Origin: Cytomitobacter sp965233735
Lineage (GTDB): Bacteria; Pseudomonadota; Alphaproteobacteria; CAJXXZ01; 1604HC
DNA length: 64,000 nucleotides
NCBI GenBank assembly: GCA_965233735.1
Contig: OZ247501.1
Span: 372,001-436,000 of the forward strand
Direction: 5' to 3'
Translations under genes and position numbers: made by a program
In this document: positions 46,372 to 55,462 of the stretch, piece after piece
How the letters are laid out: every line of letters starts with the position of its first letter
Position numbering within the stretch: position 1 is the stretch's first letter
The notes under the pieces: generated by a model
Told to the model about the DNA's origin: nothing
Database searches by the model: none
Seen by the model: only the letters and a program-made list of their open reading frames with translations

Positions 46372-46835
46372 TATTTTAAAATCTCTTTAACGAAGGCAAT
46401 TTCTTTTTTTGGAAAATGATTTAATTTTTTAAGCTTCATTTCAACACAGATTTTCAACATAGAAGTTATTTCAGTTTTTATATGCATCTCATCTGATTCT
46501 TTTTTAACAAGCAAAGACTCCTCATATTGTTTTAATTGCTTATCAAACAAAAAGTCAAACTCTTTTATTAACTTGTTTTTATTTTCAGAAATTTTTTCCT
46601 TAATATTAATACTGTATTTATCGAATTCAGATTTCTTTTGCTTATAAACTATATTTATGCTCTGCAATGCATTTGTTGTTTCTTGTAGCAAAATATCCAT
46701 TTCATGCATTTCAGATATGATTCTCATTCTATATTTAGAAACGTAGTCATTCAACATAGGAATAACAAACCTTCTGCACATTTCAAAAGCAATAAGAAAA
46801 GAAATAGCTTCATAAAGCAATTTTTCTAACGACAT
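46371..46835 (-). CDS. atpF: ATP synthase Fo subunit b
   Basis: 154 residues: short hydrophobic N-terminal segment (LLYEAISFLIAFEM) and a long charged coiled coil that forms the peripheral stalk. Second of two b-type genes, overlapping the b' gene by 10 bases and touching yebC. Sequence of b subunits is weakly conserved, so the call rests on topology and operon position. Confidence 0.85.
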   Translation of the reverse strand: MSLEKLLYEAISFLIAFEMCRRFVIPMLNDYVSKYRMRIISEMHEMDILLQETTNALQSINIVYKQKKSEFDKYSINIKEKISENKNKLIKEFDFLFDKQLKQYEESLLVKKESDEMHIKTEITSMLKICVEMKLKKLNHFPKKEIAFVKEILK

Positions 46836-47260
46836 ATTTTATTTACCATCTCTTCACTTATCTTTAAAATATAAGGCTTTATATCGCTCAATAGTTTTGA
46901 TTTCCATTGAACAAACTCATGGTCAGATTTTTTCTTTTCAACACGTCGAGAATCTAAAAATTCTTTTATCTTTTCATCATGCTCTTGAGATAACTCTTGC
47001 CTAATATTAAACATCGCATGGTCAAACATAGACGAAATAGATTGATCATATTCTTCTATCTTTTTTTTAATTTCAGAATATTCATTTTCTATTTTTATTA
47101 TTTTATTTTTCATATTGCCTAAATTATTATTTCTATCAAAAATAGAATGAAATATATTTTTAACAAATATTTTACTTACAAATAAAAATGCAACAAAGCT
47201 AAAAGTTACCCAAAAAATTTGAGTGGGGAACCAATACCAATCTAATTGAGGCAAAGACAT
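46826..47260 (-). CDS. ATP synthase Fo subunit b'
   Basis: 144 residues. MSLPQLDWYWFPTQIFWVTFSF is the typical b' start with its single membrane helix, followed by a long coiled coil (KIENEYSEIKKKIEEYDQS). Possession of both b and b' is normal in alphaproteobacteria and photosynthetic bacteria. Six bases downstream of atpE. Confidence 0.9.
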   Translation of the reverse strand: MSLPQLDWYWFPTQIFWVTFSFVAFLFVSKIFVKNIFHSIFDRNNNLGNMKNKIIKIENEYSEIKKKIEEYDQSISSMFDHAMFNIRQELSQEHDEKIKEFLDSRRVEKKKSDHEFVQWKSKLLSDIKPYILKISEEMVNKICR

Positions 47261-47266
47261 AGAACC

Positions 47267-47485
47267 TCAAGAAACTGCAATAATTATAGCAATTATAAAT
47301 GATAGCAAAGCAATAGATTCCAACAGTCCAGCCCCAATAAATGCAAGGGTATTCATCTTATCTCCTGCAACAGGATTGTTTCCTATCGCAGTAAACAAAG
47401 ATGAAAAAAGCTTAGACAAAGCTGAAGCAACACCTATCAAAGGTAACAAAGCTATAGCAGCAGCAAAAAACTTAATCATTATCAT
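47267..47485 (-). CDS. atpE: ATP synthase Fo subunit c
   Basis: 72-residue double-helix proteolipid of the rotor ring. The polar loop is GNNPVAGDKM, and the proton-binding glutamate is in GAGLLESIALLSF in the second helix. Glycine-rich packing of helix 1 is reduced. It starts one base after the atpB stop. Confidence 0.95.
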   Translation of the reverse strand: MIMIKFFAAAIALLPLIGVASALSKLFSSLFTAIGNNPVAGDKMNTLAFIGAGLLESIALLSFIIAIIIAVS

Positions 47486-47486
47486 A

Positions 47487-48203
47487 TCAATGCAAGTGTA
47501 ATGTATCTTTTAATGAAAAGCAAGAAAGCAAAACAAATATATAAGCTTGAAAAGCAGCAACTCCCAATTCAAACAACAAAATAATAGAGTAAGAGAACAC
47601 AGGTAAAAATTTCAAGAAACCTAAAGTGATTGAATAATGTAAAATAACCTTCAAAATTATATGCCCAGCAATCATATTAACACACAATCTCAATGCCATA
47701 ACTAAAGGCTTAACAAAAAACAACGCTAACTCTATTAAAAAAATCAGAGGAACAATAACAACTGGAACGCCTTTTGGCACAAATAATGTAAAAAACTTCA
47801 TTCCATGAGTTTTCAACCCAACTGATATAGACAGAACAAAAACAAACAATGCAATCATCAAAGTTGTAATAATTTGACTGGTAAATGTAAAAGATCCAGG
47901 AAACAATCCTAAGAAATTTCCTAAAAATACAAACAAAAACAGTGTAAAGAAAAATGGCGTATATTTTTTTGCGTCTTTTCCTATATATTGCTCAACTAAC
48001 TCAGATATAAAGTTATAAAACAGTTCATTGCAAGATTGCCAATAGCTAGGTATTTTATATTTTTTCAAACTAGGCAAAAACATAATGCTTCCCATGATGA
48101 CCGCAATAAACATAAATAAACTAGAATTTGTAATAGATATATTGAAGCCAAAAAGTTTCAAAGGATAAATTGTGTATATTGTAAATTGATTAAGCAAATC
48201 CAT
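47487..48203 (-). CDS. atpB: ATP synthase Fo subunit a
   Basis: Stator membrane subunit forming the proton half-channels, 238 residues from the ATG at 48203 (MDLLNQFTIY), the usual alphaproteobacterial start; an upstream ATG at 48227 adds eight residues. Key motif ALRLCVNMIAGHI carries the essential arginine; YWQSCNELFYNFI and FLGLFPGSFTFT are also typical. A TATAAT box (48210-48215) sits only six bases upstream of this ATG, so transcription may begin at or near the start codon. atpI is absent. Confidence 0.95.
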   Translation of the reverse strand: MDLLNQFTIYTIYPLKLFGFNISITNSSLFMFIAVIMGSIMFLPSLKKYKIPSYWQSCNELFYNFISELVEQYIGKDAKKYTPFFFTLFLFVFLGNFLGLFPGSFTFTSQIITTLMIALFVFVLSISVGLKTHGMKFFTLFVPKGVPVVIVPLIFLIELALFFVKPLVMALRLCVNMIAGHIILKVILHYSITLGFLKFLPVFSYSIILLFELGVAAFQAYIFVLLSCFSLKDTLHLH

Positions 48204-48281
48204 GAAATCATTATAATATATAATCAAAATAAAATCATGCAGTTATGGCATAGTAATTTATATATTGCTATTATTATTTTC

Positions 48282-48848
48282 ATGAAACCTTCATTAGTAA
48301 TATGGGACTGGCTTGGAACAATAGAAAAAACAGAAAATGCTAGATTTTTTATAACAAACAAACTTTTAAAACAGTGCAATGCTAAAACTTTTGAAGCTAA
48401 TGAATTGAAAAAAATGGAAAATTATTGGCAAGAAATATCTTTATCTGCAAGGAATACAGTTAGATCTAAAATTCCTATAGAAACAGAAAGAAGCTCTCCA
48501 TGGATAGCAGCATATGCAATAGGATTAATGAAATATTTTGATAAAAATAATATAATTCAATGCATAATAAGCAATGGACCTAGTAGGGATATAAAATCAA
48601 AATTATCAGACATGAAGCTAGACTATTTTGACACAATTATAGGAAGTGAAGATGGATTTACACTTAAACCAAACCCATCTTCTGTTTTGCACATATGCAA
48701 AAAATATAAAATAAAAAACGATGATAATGTATGGTTTATAGGAGATTCAAATCAAGATATGGAATGCGCTATGCATGCAAGAATTAAAGGAATACAAATA
48801 AAAACAGACTTATCTATTGTCTGGGATTTGATCAACAAAGAATCTTAA
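48282..48848 (+). CDS. HAD superfamily hydrolase
   Basis: 188 residues from the ATG at 48282; earlier in-frame ATGs would place the nucleophile too far in. Motif I is VIWDWLGTIE: the nucleophilic Asp is present but the second Asp of DxD is Leu. Motif II (IISNGP), motif III lysine (TLKPNPSS) and motif IV (FIGDSNQDMECA) are complete. Loss of the acid/base Asp suggests a different chemistry or weak phosphatase activity. It is divergent from atpB. Confidence 0.8.
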   Translation: MKPSLVIWDWLGTIEKTENARFFITNKLLKQCNAKTFEANELKKMENYWQEISLSARNTVRSKIPIETERSSPWIAAYAIGLMKYFDKNNIIQCIISNGPSRDIKSKLSDMKLDYFDTIIGSEDGFTLKPNPSSVLHICKKYKIKNDDNVWFIGDSNQDMECAMHARIKGIQIKTDLSIVWDLINKES

Positions 48849-48887
48849 ATCTATTCAAAAATTTCAAATCAAGTTATATTTTAACTT

Positions 48888-49247
48888 ATGGAACAATCAT
48901 TTCACGGAATACAAGATAAAAACAAAATTATAGATATTATTTTTGTTTTTCCTGATGAGAGCGAAAAAACATGCCAAGCAAATGTTGGCGAAAATTTGCT
49001 CAATGTAATTAGAAATAATGAAATACCAATACCATGTTCTTGTGGTGGAGCTTTATCATGCTCTACTTGTCATGTTATTTTAGATGATAAAAATTTTGAA
49101 TTGCTAAATAAAAAAGGACAAGAAGCTAGCGAAGATGAAGAAGACTTGTTAGAAGTTGCTTCTGGATTAAAAGATACATCTAGACTTGGGTGTCAAATTG
49201 TATTAAGCGAAGACATGCATGGCATGAAAGTGTACCTTCCAAAATAA
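48888..49247 (+). CDS. fdx: ISC-type [2Fe-2S] ferredoxin
   Basis: 119 residues, adrenodoxin-like electron carrier used in Fe-S cluster assembly. The cluster motif is CGGALSCSTCHVIL, with a further cysteine near the end (LGCQIVL). SEDEEDLLEVASG is typical of the family. No hscA, hscB or iscS is next to it. It may supply electrons for cluster building from sulfur released by a desulfurase, but a link to the encapsulin system is only speculation. Confidence 0.92.
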   Translation: MEQSFHGIQDKNKIIDIIFVFPDESEKTCQANVGENLLNVIRNNEIPIPCSCGGALSCSTCHVILDDKNFELLNKKGQEASEDEEDLLEVASGLKDTSRLGCQIVLSEDMHGMKVYLPK

Positions 49248-49257
49248 TTTTTAAAAC

Positions 49258-50046
49258 ATGTTCAAAATAATAGGAAATGGATCATTTGGAAAAGCAATCA
49301 AGCATGTGATCATAAATTCTGACCTCAAGATTTCTGATTCTAATTTTAAATTTATAATTCCAGCTGTTCCCTCTTATGCAGTCACTTCAGTATTAGAAAA
49401 TGAAAACTTATCTAATGCAGTTGTTATTTTTGTTTCAAAGGGCCTTCTAGAAGGTGGAAAACTTCTAGGAGAATGGGCAAATCAAAACAATATTAATTGG
49501 GCGTCACTTGGAGGCCCTCATTTTGCTTCAGAAATAATACAAAACTTACCTACTTACTCAACTATAGGATATCACGAAGAACTTTCAGAATTATGCTGGA
49601 AAAATATGAATGTATCTTTTTCTCCCAACAAACTAGGAATTCAGATGCTTGGATCTTTGAAAAATATATTTGCATGTTTTTTTGGAATAATACACGGATT
49701 GAATTTAGGGAAAAATTTTTCTGCATCTATGTTTTTCATTGTTTTAGAAGAAATAAAACAAATATTAAATGATATGTTTCTAAATATTAGCATTATTAAT
49801 ACTGCAGCAGGAATTGGTGATTTAACTCTCACTTGCAACAGCAAAGAATCAAGAAATTTCAAAGAGGGGTATAATAGAGTTCATAACATTCACTCTGACC
49901 ACTTAAGTGAAGCTCGTCATTCTGCAATAGAATTCAAAAAAAGATTTGGGAACAAATATAAAATTTGCGACTTTATTGGCAGAATAATGTTGAATGACAT
50001 TAAAGGCACTGAATTATCAAAGATGTTTTATAAATTAAAAATATAA
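49258..50046 (+). CDS. gpsA: NAD(P)-dependent glycerol-3-phosphate dehydrogenase, shortened
   Basis: Reduces dihydroxyacetone phosphate to sn-glycerol 3-phosphate for phospholipids. 262 residues against the usual 320-340. The dinucleotide motif is KIIGNGSFGKAI, followed by SLGGPHFASEI and LKNIFACFFGIIHGLNLG with the catalytic lysine, and AAGIGDLTLTC. Losses are spread between motifs, mainly in the N-terminal half. Key residues are kept, so it is probably functional. Downstream of the ferredoxin gene by 10 bases. Confidence 0.88.
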   Translation: MFKIIGNGSFGKAIKHVIINSDLKISDSNFKFIIPAVPSYAVTSVLENENLSNAVVIFVSKGLLEGGKLLGEWANQNNINWASLGGPHFASEIIQNLPTYSTIGYHEELSELCWKNMNVSFSPNKLGIQMLGSLKNIFACFFGIIHGLNLGKNFSASMFFIVLEEIKQILNDMFLNISIINTAAGIGDLTLTCNSKESRNFKEGYNRVHNIHSDHLSEARHSAIEFKKRFGNKYKICDFIGRIMLNDIKGTELSKMFYKLKI

Positions 50047-50069
50047 ATCATAAAAAAAACGAAAAGTTC

Positions 50070-50088
50070 AAAATCAACAATTGATTTT
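50070..50088. terminator. Bidirectional intrinsic terminator
   Basis: Perfect 8-bp stem AAAATCAA / TTGATTTT with a CAA loop, followed by T residues on the plus strand and preceded by A-rich sequence for the minus strand. It lies between the convergent gpsA and tssE genes. Confidence 0.6.
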
Positions 50089-50093
50089 TTTCA

Positions 50094-50477
50094 TCAACGA
50101 GAAAAGAATCCACTTGCAGGAGAGGAAAAGTTTATATCAAATATCTGATTTTCAAATTCAACTCTTCCACTAATATAAATTTCTACATTGCATTGCTTTT
50201 TATCAAAGGATCCCAAGTTTACTAATGGAGTCAGAAGCCTAGGCTCATATTCTTCTATATCTTTTTGAATCTTGAATGCAAACTCATTCATTTTAGATTT
50301 ATCATAAGGATTAACATATGAAATAATATTGTGTAGATTTCTTTCATAAACTGACGAAATAGACTGCTTATCTAAAATACATAAAATTTCTTGAAAAACT
50401 GACTCATATAACTCCTCTACTGTAGCATATTTACCTACAGGATGTTCTTGTATTCTATCAAACAAAGCTGGCTTCAT
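50094..50477 (-). CDS. tssE: Type VI secretion baseplate subunit TssE
   Basis: 127-residue gp25-like baseplate protein. PALFDRIQE at the N-terminus, VFQEILCILDKQ, a YGxxD-like segment (SYVNPYD), and the diagnostic IEEYEPRLLTPLV match TssE/gp25. In phage and T6SS baseplates this protein links wedge and sheath. It stands alone beside 5S rRNA; no tssBC, tssF or tssG is adjacent. With the PAAR-like gene at 5.9 kb it suggests a dispersed but retained T6SS. Confidence 0.8.
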   Translation of the reverse strand: MKPALFDRIQEHPVGKYATVEELYESVFQEILCILDKQSISSVYERNLHNIISYVNPYDKSKMNEFAFKIQKDIEEYEPRLLTPLVNLGSFDKKQCNVEIYISGRVEFENQIFDINFSSPASGFFSR

Positions 50478-50530
50478 TTATATGTATATAATGAAAAAAA
50501 ATTAAAAAATTATAAATAATCAAAAAAAAA

Positions 50531-50560
50531 TTGCTTAGGTATAGACATCATTAATAAAAT
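50531..50560 (+). promoter_or_regulatory. Candidate promoter of 5S rRNA
   Basis: -35 TTGCTT (50531-50536), 18-base spacer, -10 TAAAAT (50555-50560). It lies 15 bases ahead of the mature 5S 5' end and implies that 5S is transcribed on its own. Confidence 0.4.
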
Positions 50561-50575
50561 TTGGTACATTTATTT

Positions 50576-50692
50576 TGTTGGTTGCCATGGCGAAAGAGGA
50601 ACACTCGATTCCATCTCGAACTCGACAGTGAAAGCTTTCAGCGCCGATGGTAGTGCATCTTTGAGATGTGTGAGAGTAGGACGCTGCCAACA
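50576..50692 (+). rRNA. rrf: 5S ribosomal RNA
   Basis: About 117 nt. The ends TGTTGGTTGCC and GCTGCCAACA pair to form helix I. Conserved segments are CGAACTCGACAGTGAAA, CGCCGATGGTAGT and GAGAGTAGGACGCTGCC. An uninterrupted T run follows at once and probably serves as terminator. No 23S or 16S gene is near, so the rRNA operon is split. Confidence 0.96.
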
Positions 50693-50885
50693 TTTTTTTT
50701 AAATTTTCAATTCTTTTTTAATTTTTAATATTTTATAGTAATTATGAAATTTTCACATAATTCTTTTGTAATATTAAACATCTTATAAGATCAAAAAATA
50801 TATTTAATATCTTTTTATCACATTCAAACAGCTTGGAAGATAAAAAAATATACAATATAATTAACATATTATTAATAGGAGATTT

Positions 50886-51941
50886 ATGCAGAATAAAACA
50901 GACAAGCAAATTGCTTTAGAAGCGGCCATTAAACATATAGAAAAGAATCATGGCCTAGGTTCTGTAATGAAATTAGATGAAAAAAAAGATTTAGATTTAG
51001 AAGTAATTTCCACAGGATCTTTAGGGTTAGATTTAGCATTGGGAGTTGGTGGTTTGCCAGCTGGAAGAATTATAGAAATATATGGGCCTGAAAGCTCTGG
51101 TAAGACTACTATAGCACTACAGACTATTGCTGAAGCTCAAAAAAAAGATGGAACATGTCTTTTTGTTGATACAGAACATGCTATGGATCCAGAATATGCA
51201 AAAAAATTAGGTGTGGATTTATCCGGAGACAAATTTATACTATCTCAACCAAATACAGCAGAAGAAGCTCTTGAGGTTGTAGATACATTTGTTAGATCTC
51301 AATCTGTAAAAATAATTGTTCTTGATAGCGTTGCAGCACTAGTTCCAAAGGCAGAGTTAGAAGGCGAAATGGGCGATAGTCACATGGGATTGCATGCAAG
51401 ATTAATGAGTCAAGCTTTAAGAAAACTAACTGGAGTAATAGCTAGATCTGGATGTATGGTTATTTTTATTAACCAAATCAGACAAAAAATAGGAATAGTT
51501 TTTGGAAATCCAGAAACAACTACAGGAGGAAATGCATTAAAATTCTACGCATCAATAAGATTAGATATTAGAAAAACTGCAGCTTTGAAAAAAGGCGATG
51601 ATGTATATGGGAATCAAACTAAAGTTAAAATAGTAAAAAATAAATTAGCTCCTCCTTTCAGAATAGCAGAATTTGAAATTTTATTTGGAGAAGGAGTTTC
51701 TAAATTAGGCGAAATAGTTGATTTAGGAGTGAAATATAACTTAATTAACAAAGCTGGATCTTGGTATTCAATGGGTAATGATAAAATTGGCCAAGGAAGA
51801 GAAGCAAGCAAAGAGTATTTTTCAGAAAATCCTGATAAAATGAAAGAAGTTGAAGATAAGTTAAGCGAAATAATCAATGGAAATAAATCTAAAACAGATA
51901 AATCAGAAAAAACAAAAAATACAGATTTAAATCCTAAATAA
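50886..51941 (+). CDS. recA: Recombinase RecA
   Basis: Strand-exchange protein of homologous recombination and SOS induction, 351 residues. Walker A GPESSGKTTIALQ, the segment KIIVLDSVAALVPK, loop L2 NQIRQKIGIVFGNPETTTGGNALKF-like region (FGNPETTTGGNALK) and a lysine-rich tail. Good ribosome site TAGGAG seven bases before ATG. A LexA box was not seen. An active RecA fits the recent tandem duplications found in this window. Confidence 0.98.
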   Translation: MQNKTDKQIALEAAIKHIEKNHGLGSVMKLDEKKDLDLEVISTGSLGLDLALGVGGLPAGRIIEIYGPESSGKTTIALQTIAEAQKKDGTCLFVDTEHAMDPEYAKKLGVDLSGDKFILSQPNTAEEALEVVDTFVRSQSVKIIVLDSVAALVPKAELEGEMGDSHMGLHARLMSQALRKLTGVIARSGCMVIFINQIRQKIGIVFGNPETTTGGNALKFYASIRLDIRKTAALKKGDDVYGNQTKVKIVKNKLAPPFRIAEFEILFGEGVSKLGEIVDLGVKYNLINKAGSWYSMGNDKIGQGREASKEYFSENPDKMKEVEDKLSEIINGNKSKTDKSEKTKNTDLNPK

Positions 51942-52768
51942 ATAGGGAAACAAACTAAATTAAATTCGTAAAACAATTAATTTCTAAATAAATTATGACA
52001 ATAACACGATATAGTTTTAACAAATCGAAATTACAATTGAGCCAATTTAATTAGCACCAATGCATAGAGAAACCAACATCAATAAAAACTTAACTGCAAG
52101 ATATTATCTCAGTCAGACAAGCTAAAAATCACCAATCAAAGCATATACAAACTTAAGAGAATGAAACAAAAGACATCTTAAATAAGAATAATCATTAGAA
52201 AAACACAAAATAGATTTTTAATTTACCTAAAAGTCATATATATTAATTATTTAATTCATAGATAAAATAATATTATAGATTTAAATCTCAAACATAAATT
52301 AAAAAAGTCGTTATTTTTCCAGTGGGAAGATTAAATCCGAATTGTGTGAAAGAATTATTCATTCAATTACTTCTTTTCTACAATACTCTATATTAGTGCA
52401 ATAATAAAATTCTTAAAGCAATTAAAAGGGTCGCCTATAGAATGATGACTATAAAGATTATTTCCATTGATGATTTTTATGATGTATTAATATATTCATT
52501 CTTTTTTTTAATATTCATCAATAATTTCCTAATTATCTACATAGGGAATTTCATTAAACAAAATAATCATATCATCTAAATATCTTTCAAATATAGCGAT
52601 TACATCACTTAAACGTTTTGCATCATAATACTAAATCATTCTTCGTTTTCTAGCTATTTGCGATAACAATTTATATTATATACAACTTTCTTATCAAACT
52701 ATTGATAACTTTGTGAGTTTTTCTCATTTATTTAATATCTAGGGCCTTAGATAAAAAAAATTGAAGCT
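51942..52768. other. AT-rich gene-poor stretch after recA
   Basis: About 827 bases without a supported gene. A minus-strand open stretch of 33 codons at 52529-52630 (SDVIAIFERYLDDMII) is bounded by stops on both sides and may be a scrap of a decayed gene. No structured RNA was recognised. Confidence 0.4.
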
Positions 52769-54523
52769 TTAAAAATTCCTACGATCACAAAGGTCATGCA
52801 ATGTATTATGTAATGGTTTGCCCTTATTTTTTGCTAAATGCGCTTTAGTGAATATAGAACACATTTTATTTATATATTTTATTTTTCTTGTATTTTCATC
52901 ATCACCACGTATTACCCAGCATTTTGATGTCTCACCTTCTTTGTTAAAAAACTGACTAATAAGATTGCTCATATTATCATCCTTTCTTTCTACATTGTGC
53001 ATTAAATATTCAGTATAATTAGTTATAGGAATATAATTAGGACCTTTATTATCTCCAAAGTGCAACCTACTTAAAACGCTATCTGCTTCAGATCGTATAT
53101 CTAAACAATATTCATGATCATTTAATTGTTCTTGTATACTTTTCAACTTTAATTTCATAGTTTTAGTCAATTGTGATATTTCTCCATTAACCAAAGATTC
53201 TAGTTTATTTAATTTCTCAGATATATTATTAACATCATTTTCTGATTTTAATTTTTGTGCATCAAGTTGATTTTTCAATTCTTCTATAGCATTTTCTGAT
53301 TTAATACCTTGATCAATTAATTGAGAATGTAATTTAGCAATTGTTTCATCTTTTTTCATATGTTCATTATGTGAATCCATTAACATTGCGGGAATATATA
53401 TATTTTGCATTTTAGTTGTTAATGCTTCCCATTCACTTTCTTGCAAGGATTCTAGCGTCCCCATTCTCCTTAATGTAATTAACATGCTAGATCTTTTAAC
53501 CAAACTCCCTTGATTCATACATTTCTCAGAATTCGAAAACGATCCAGATAATAATTTTATATTTTTATGTAATTTAAAAAAATCTTTCAAATCAGAATTC
53601 ATTACTTCTCTTGCAGTGATTTCTCCTCTAACTAATTTTGCAACATTAAAACTATATTCTTCTTTTTTTATCAAATTATCATGAATTGACATGAATTCAG
53701 AAAACAATCCTCTTTTTAAATTTACTCTTACAATATCCTCTTCATCGTAAAATTCTTCTTTTCGCAAATCATTCAAATTATGACAAAAATCACTAAACAA
53801 TATTTGAAATCCTTCTAGATCATCTTCGTATATATCTTCTCTAGCCATTGCTTCTTGTTGATTCATTCTTTCTCTTCTTCTAGCTTGCTGCCCCACTACA
53901 GATAATGCAGAAAAACCGTCTCCATACGCAACACTTCCAGAAACTTTAGATTCTGAAACGCTATGGGCTATAGGAGAAGGGCCGCGATCTACAAGATTAC
54001 TAATAGCTCCAACATTAGCTGAAGTCAAAATAGCACTTTCTCCTACAATTGGGTTTCCATTTGACATTGATCCCAATGATTCTTTTAAAGTTGAGTTTGT
54101 TGATTTATTCACCAAATTAATACTATTAATTGCATTTGTAGGTGAAGAAACTAACGGACTGTTTGAAGAAGATGCCGCTTGATTAGTATTATTTTGATCA
54201 AGACTTGCCTGAATATCAATTGCCAAATTACGTTCTTCTTGTTCCTGTCCTGAAATTGTCAAAATAGGATCTTTACCCGTTTGGACTGAGAAACTCTTAT
54301 TCTCCAAAGCTTCCTGATCATCAAAAGACTCTTCAATTTGTTTTTCGCTTATATTTTGATCGGATGTTAGGTCTCCATCGTATGCAACATTATTGCTTGT
54401 TATTTTCACTTCTTCTGGATTTGTGCTACAAGCTTCAGATTGCTCTACATTATAAAAACTATCACTATCTCCCGCCTTCAGCTGATAACATAAAACCAAT
54501 AATAGTAATTTTGAATATTTCAT
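52769..54523 (-). CDS. Large secreted protein with coiled coil
   Basis: 584 residues. A signal peptide (MKYSKLLLLVLCYQLKAG) precedes about 190 residues of Ser/Asn/Gln-rich, probably disordered sequence. A folded helical part begins near 205 (RREDIYEDDLEGFQILFSD) and a long coiled coil covers about 385-480 (IAKLHSQLIDQGIKSE). The last 90 residues may form a small domain with conserved-looking Cys residues. No known family. Size, export signal and composition suggest a surface or effector protein. It stands alone between two gaps. Confidence 0.6.
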   Translation of the reverse strand: MKYSKLLLLVLCYQLKAGDSDSFYNVEQSEACSTNPEEVKITSNNVAYDGDLTSDQNISEKQIEESFDDQEALENKSFSVQTGKDPILTISGQEQEERNLAIDIQASLDQNNTNQAASSSNSPLVSSPTNAINSINLVNKSTNSTLKESLGSMSNGNPIVGESAILTSANVGAISNLVDRGPSPIAHSVSESKVSGSVAYGDGFSALSVVGQQARRRERMNQQEAMAREDIYEDDLEGFQILFSDFCHNLNDLRKEEFYDEEDIVRVNLKRGLFSEFMSIHDNLIKKEEYSFNVAKLVRGEITAREVMNSDLKDFFKLHKNIKLLSGSFSNSEKCMNQGSLVKRSSMLITLRRMGTLESLQESEWEALTTKMQNIYIPAMLMDSHNEHMKKDETIAKLHSQLIDQGIKSENAIEELKNQLDAQKLKSENDVNNISEKLNKLESLVNGEISQLTKTMKLKLKSIQEQLNDHEYCLDIRSEADSVLSRLHFGDNKGPNYIPITNYTEYLMHNVERKDDNMSNLISQFFNKEGETSKCWVIRGDDENTRKIKYINKMCSIFTKAHLAKNKGKPLHNTLHDLCDRRNF

Positions 54524-54710
54524 AAAACCTCCAAGATCTGAAGACAGAGTCTATTAAAAATAAGGAAATCAATATATATTATTTCCTAAATTTGATTTAA
54601 TGTACTCTCATTATAATTTGAAATCAAGAGTTAAAATTGAATATATTAATTCTTGTGATTCTGATTTTCAATCTTATTTAGTTAACATTACTGCTGATTT
54701 ATAAATGTTT

Positions 54711-55433
54711 TCACCTTAATAATTCATTTATATTAGTTTTAGATCTGGTTATATTATCAACTTTTTTAATCACAACAGCACATTGCAATGAAATAGCTCC
54801 TCTGCTGTAAGACCCTGGAACAATAACACTATATGGCTCTAACCTTTCAATTATATCTCCATTTTCATTAAAAATTTTTGTTGAAGAAGTTATTTTGGTT
54901 CCTGATCCAATAACACAACCTTCTGGAATAATCATTCCTTCTGCGATTAATGATTGAGCGCCTATGAAAACATTATCTTCAATAATAACTGGATTATATT
55001 GAGATGGCTCTAATACACCGGCAATCACAACATTAGATGAAATATGACAATTTTTACCAATATAAGCACATGAACCAATTGTAACCCCACTATCAATCAT
55101 GCTTCCTTCATTAATATAAGATCCAATGTTAACAAAAGCATTTGACATGATTACTACTTTATCTCCAATATATGAACCACGCCTCACCCAAGACCCTGGA
55201 ACTAAACGAAAGCTCTTGTTTATTAATTGATCATTAGTTAAAGAATTACTTTTTAAATCAACTTTGTCAGCCCATTTTACTACATTTTGAATTTCATAAA
55301 TTTTTTTATTAACAGTGAAAATTTCATTTATTCTTCCGAATAAATCCTTGTTTAATTTCCATTCACCATTCTTTTTTTCTATTATTTTTTCATTCCCAGA
55401 TTCTAAAGATTCTAGAAATTTATTGATATTCAT
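54711..55433 (-). CDS. dapD: Tetrahydrodipicolinate N-succinyltransferase
   Basis: Left-handed beta-helix enzyme of the succinylase route to diaminopimelate and lysine. 240 residues against 270-285, the loss mainly in the N-terminal domain. Hexapeptide turns run through the middle (GSWVRRGSYIGDKV, GSCAYIGKNCHIS) and GVLEPSQYNPVIIEDNVFIG is the DapD signature. Retention agrees with continued peptidoglycan synthesis (murB, ddl, ftsQ). Confidence 0.94.
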   Translation of the reverse strand: MNINKFLESLESGNEKIIEKKNGEWKLNKDLFGRINEIFTVNKKIYEIQNVVKWADKVDLKSNSLTNDQLINKSFRLVPGSWVRRGSYIGDKVVIMSNAFVNIGSYINEGSMIDSGVTIGSCAYIGKNCHISSNVVIAGVLEPSQYNPVIIEDNVFIGAQSLIAEGMIIPEGCVIGSGTKITSSTKIFNENGDIIERLEPYSVIVPGSYSRGAISLQCAVVIKKVDNITRSKTNINELLR

Positions 55434-55462
55434 TTCTATATTATAATATAAGAAAGTTATTA

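Noticed and set aside
52529..52630. Minus-strand 33-codon fragment
   Set aside because: Bounded by stops on both sides; too short to support as a gene.
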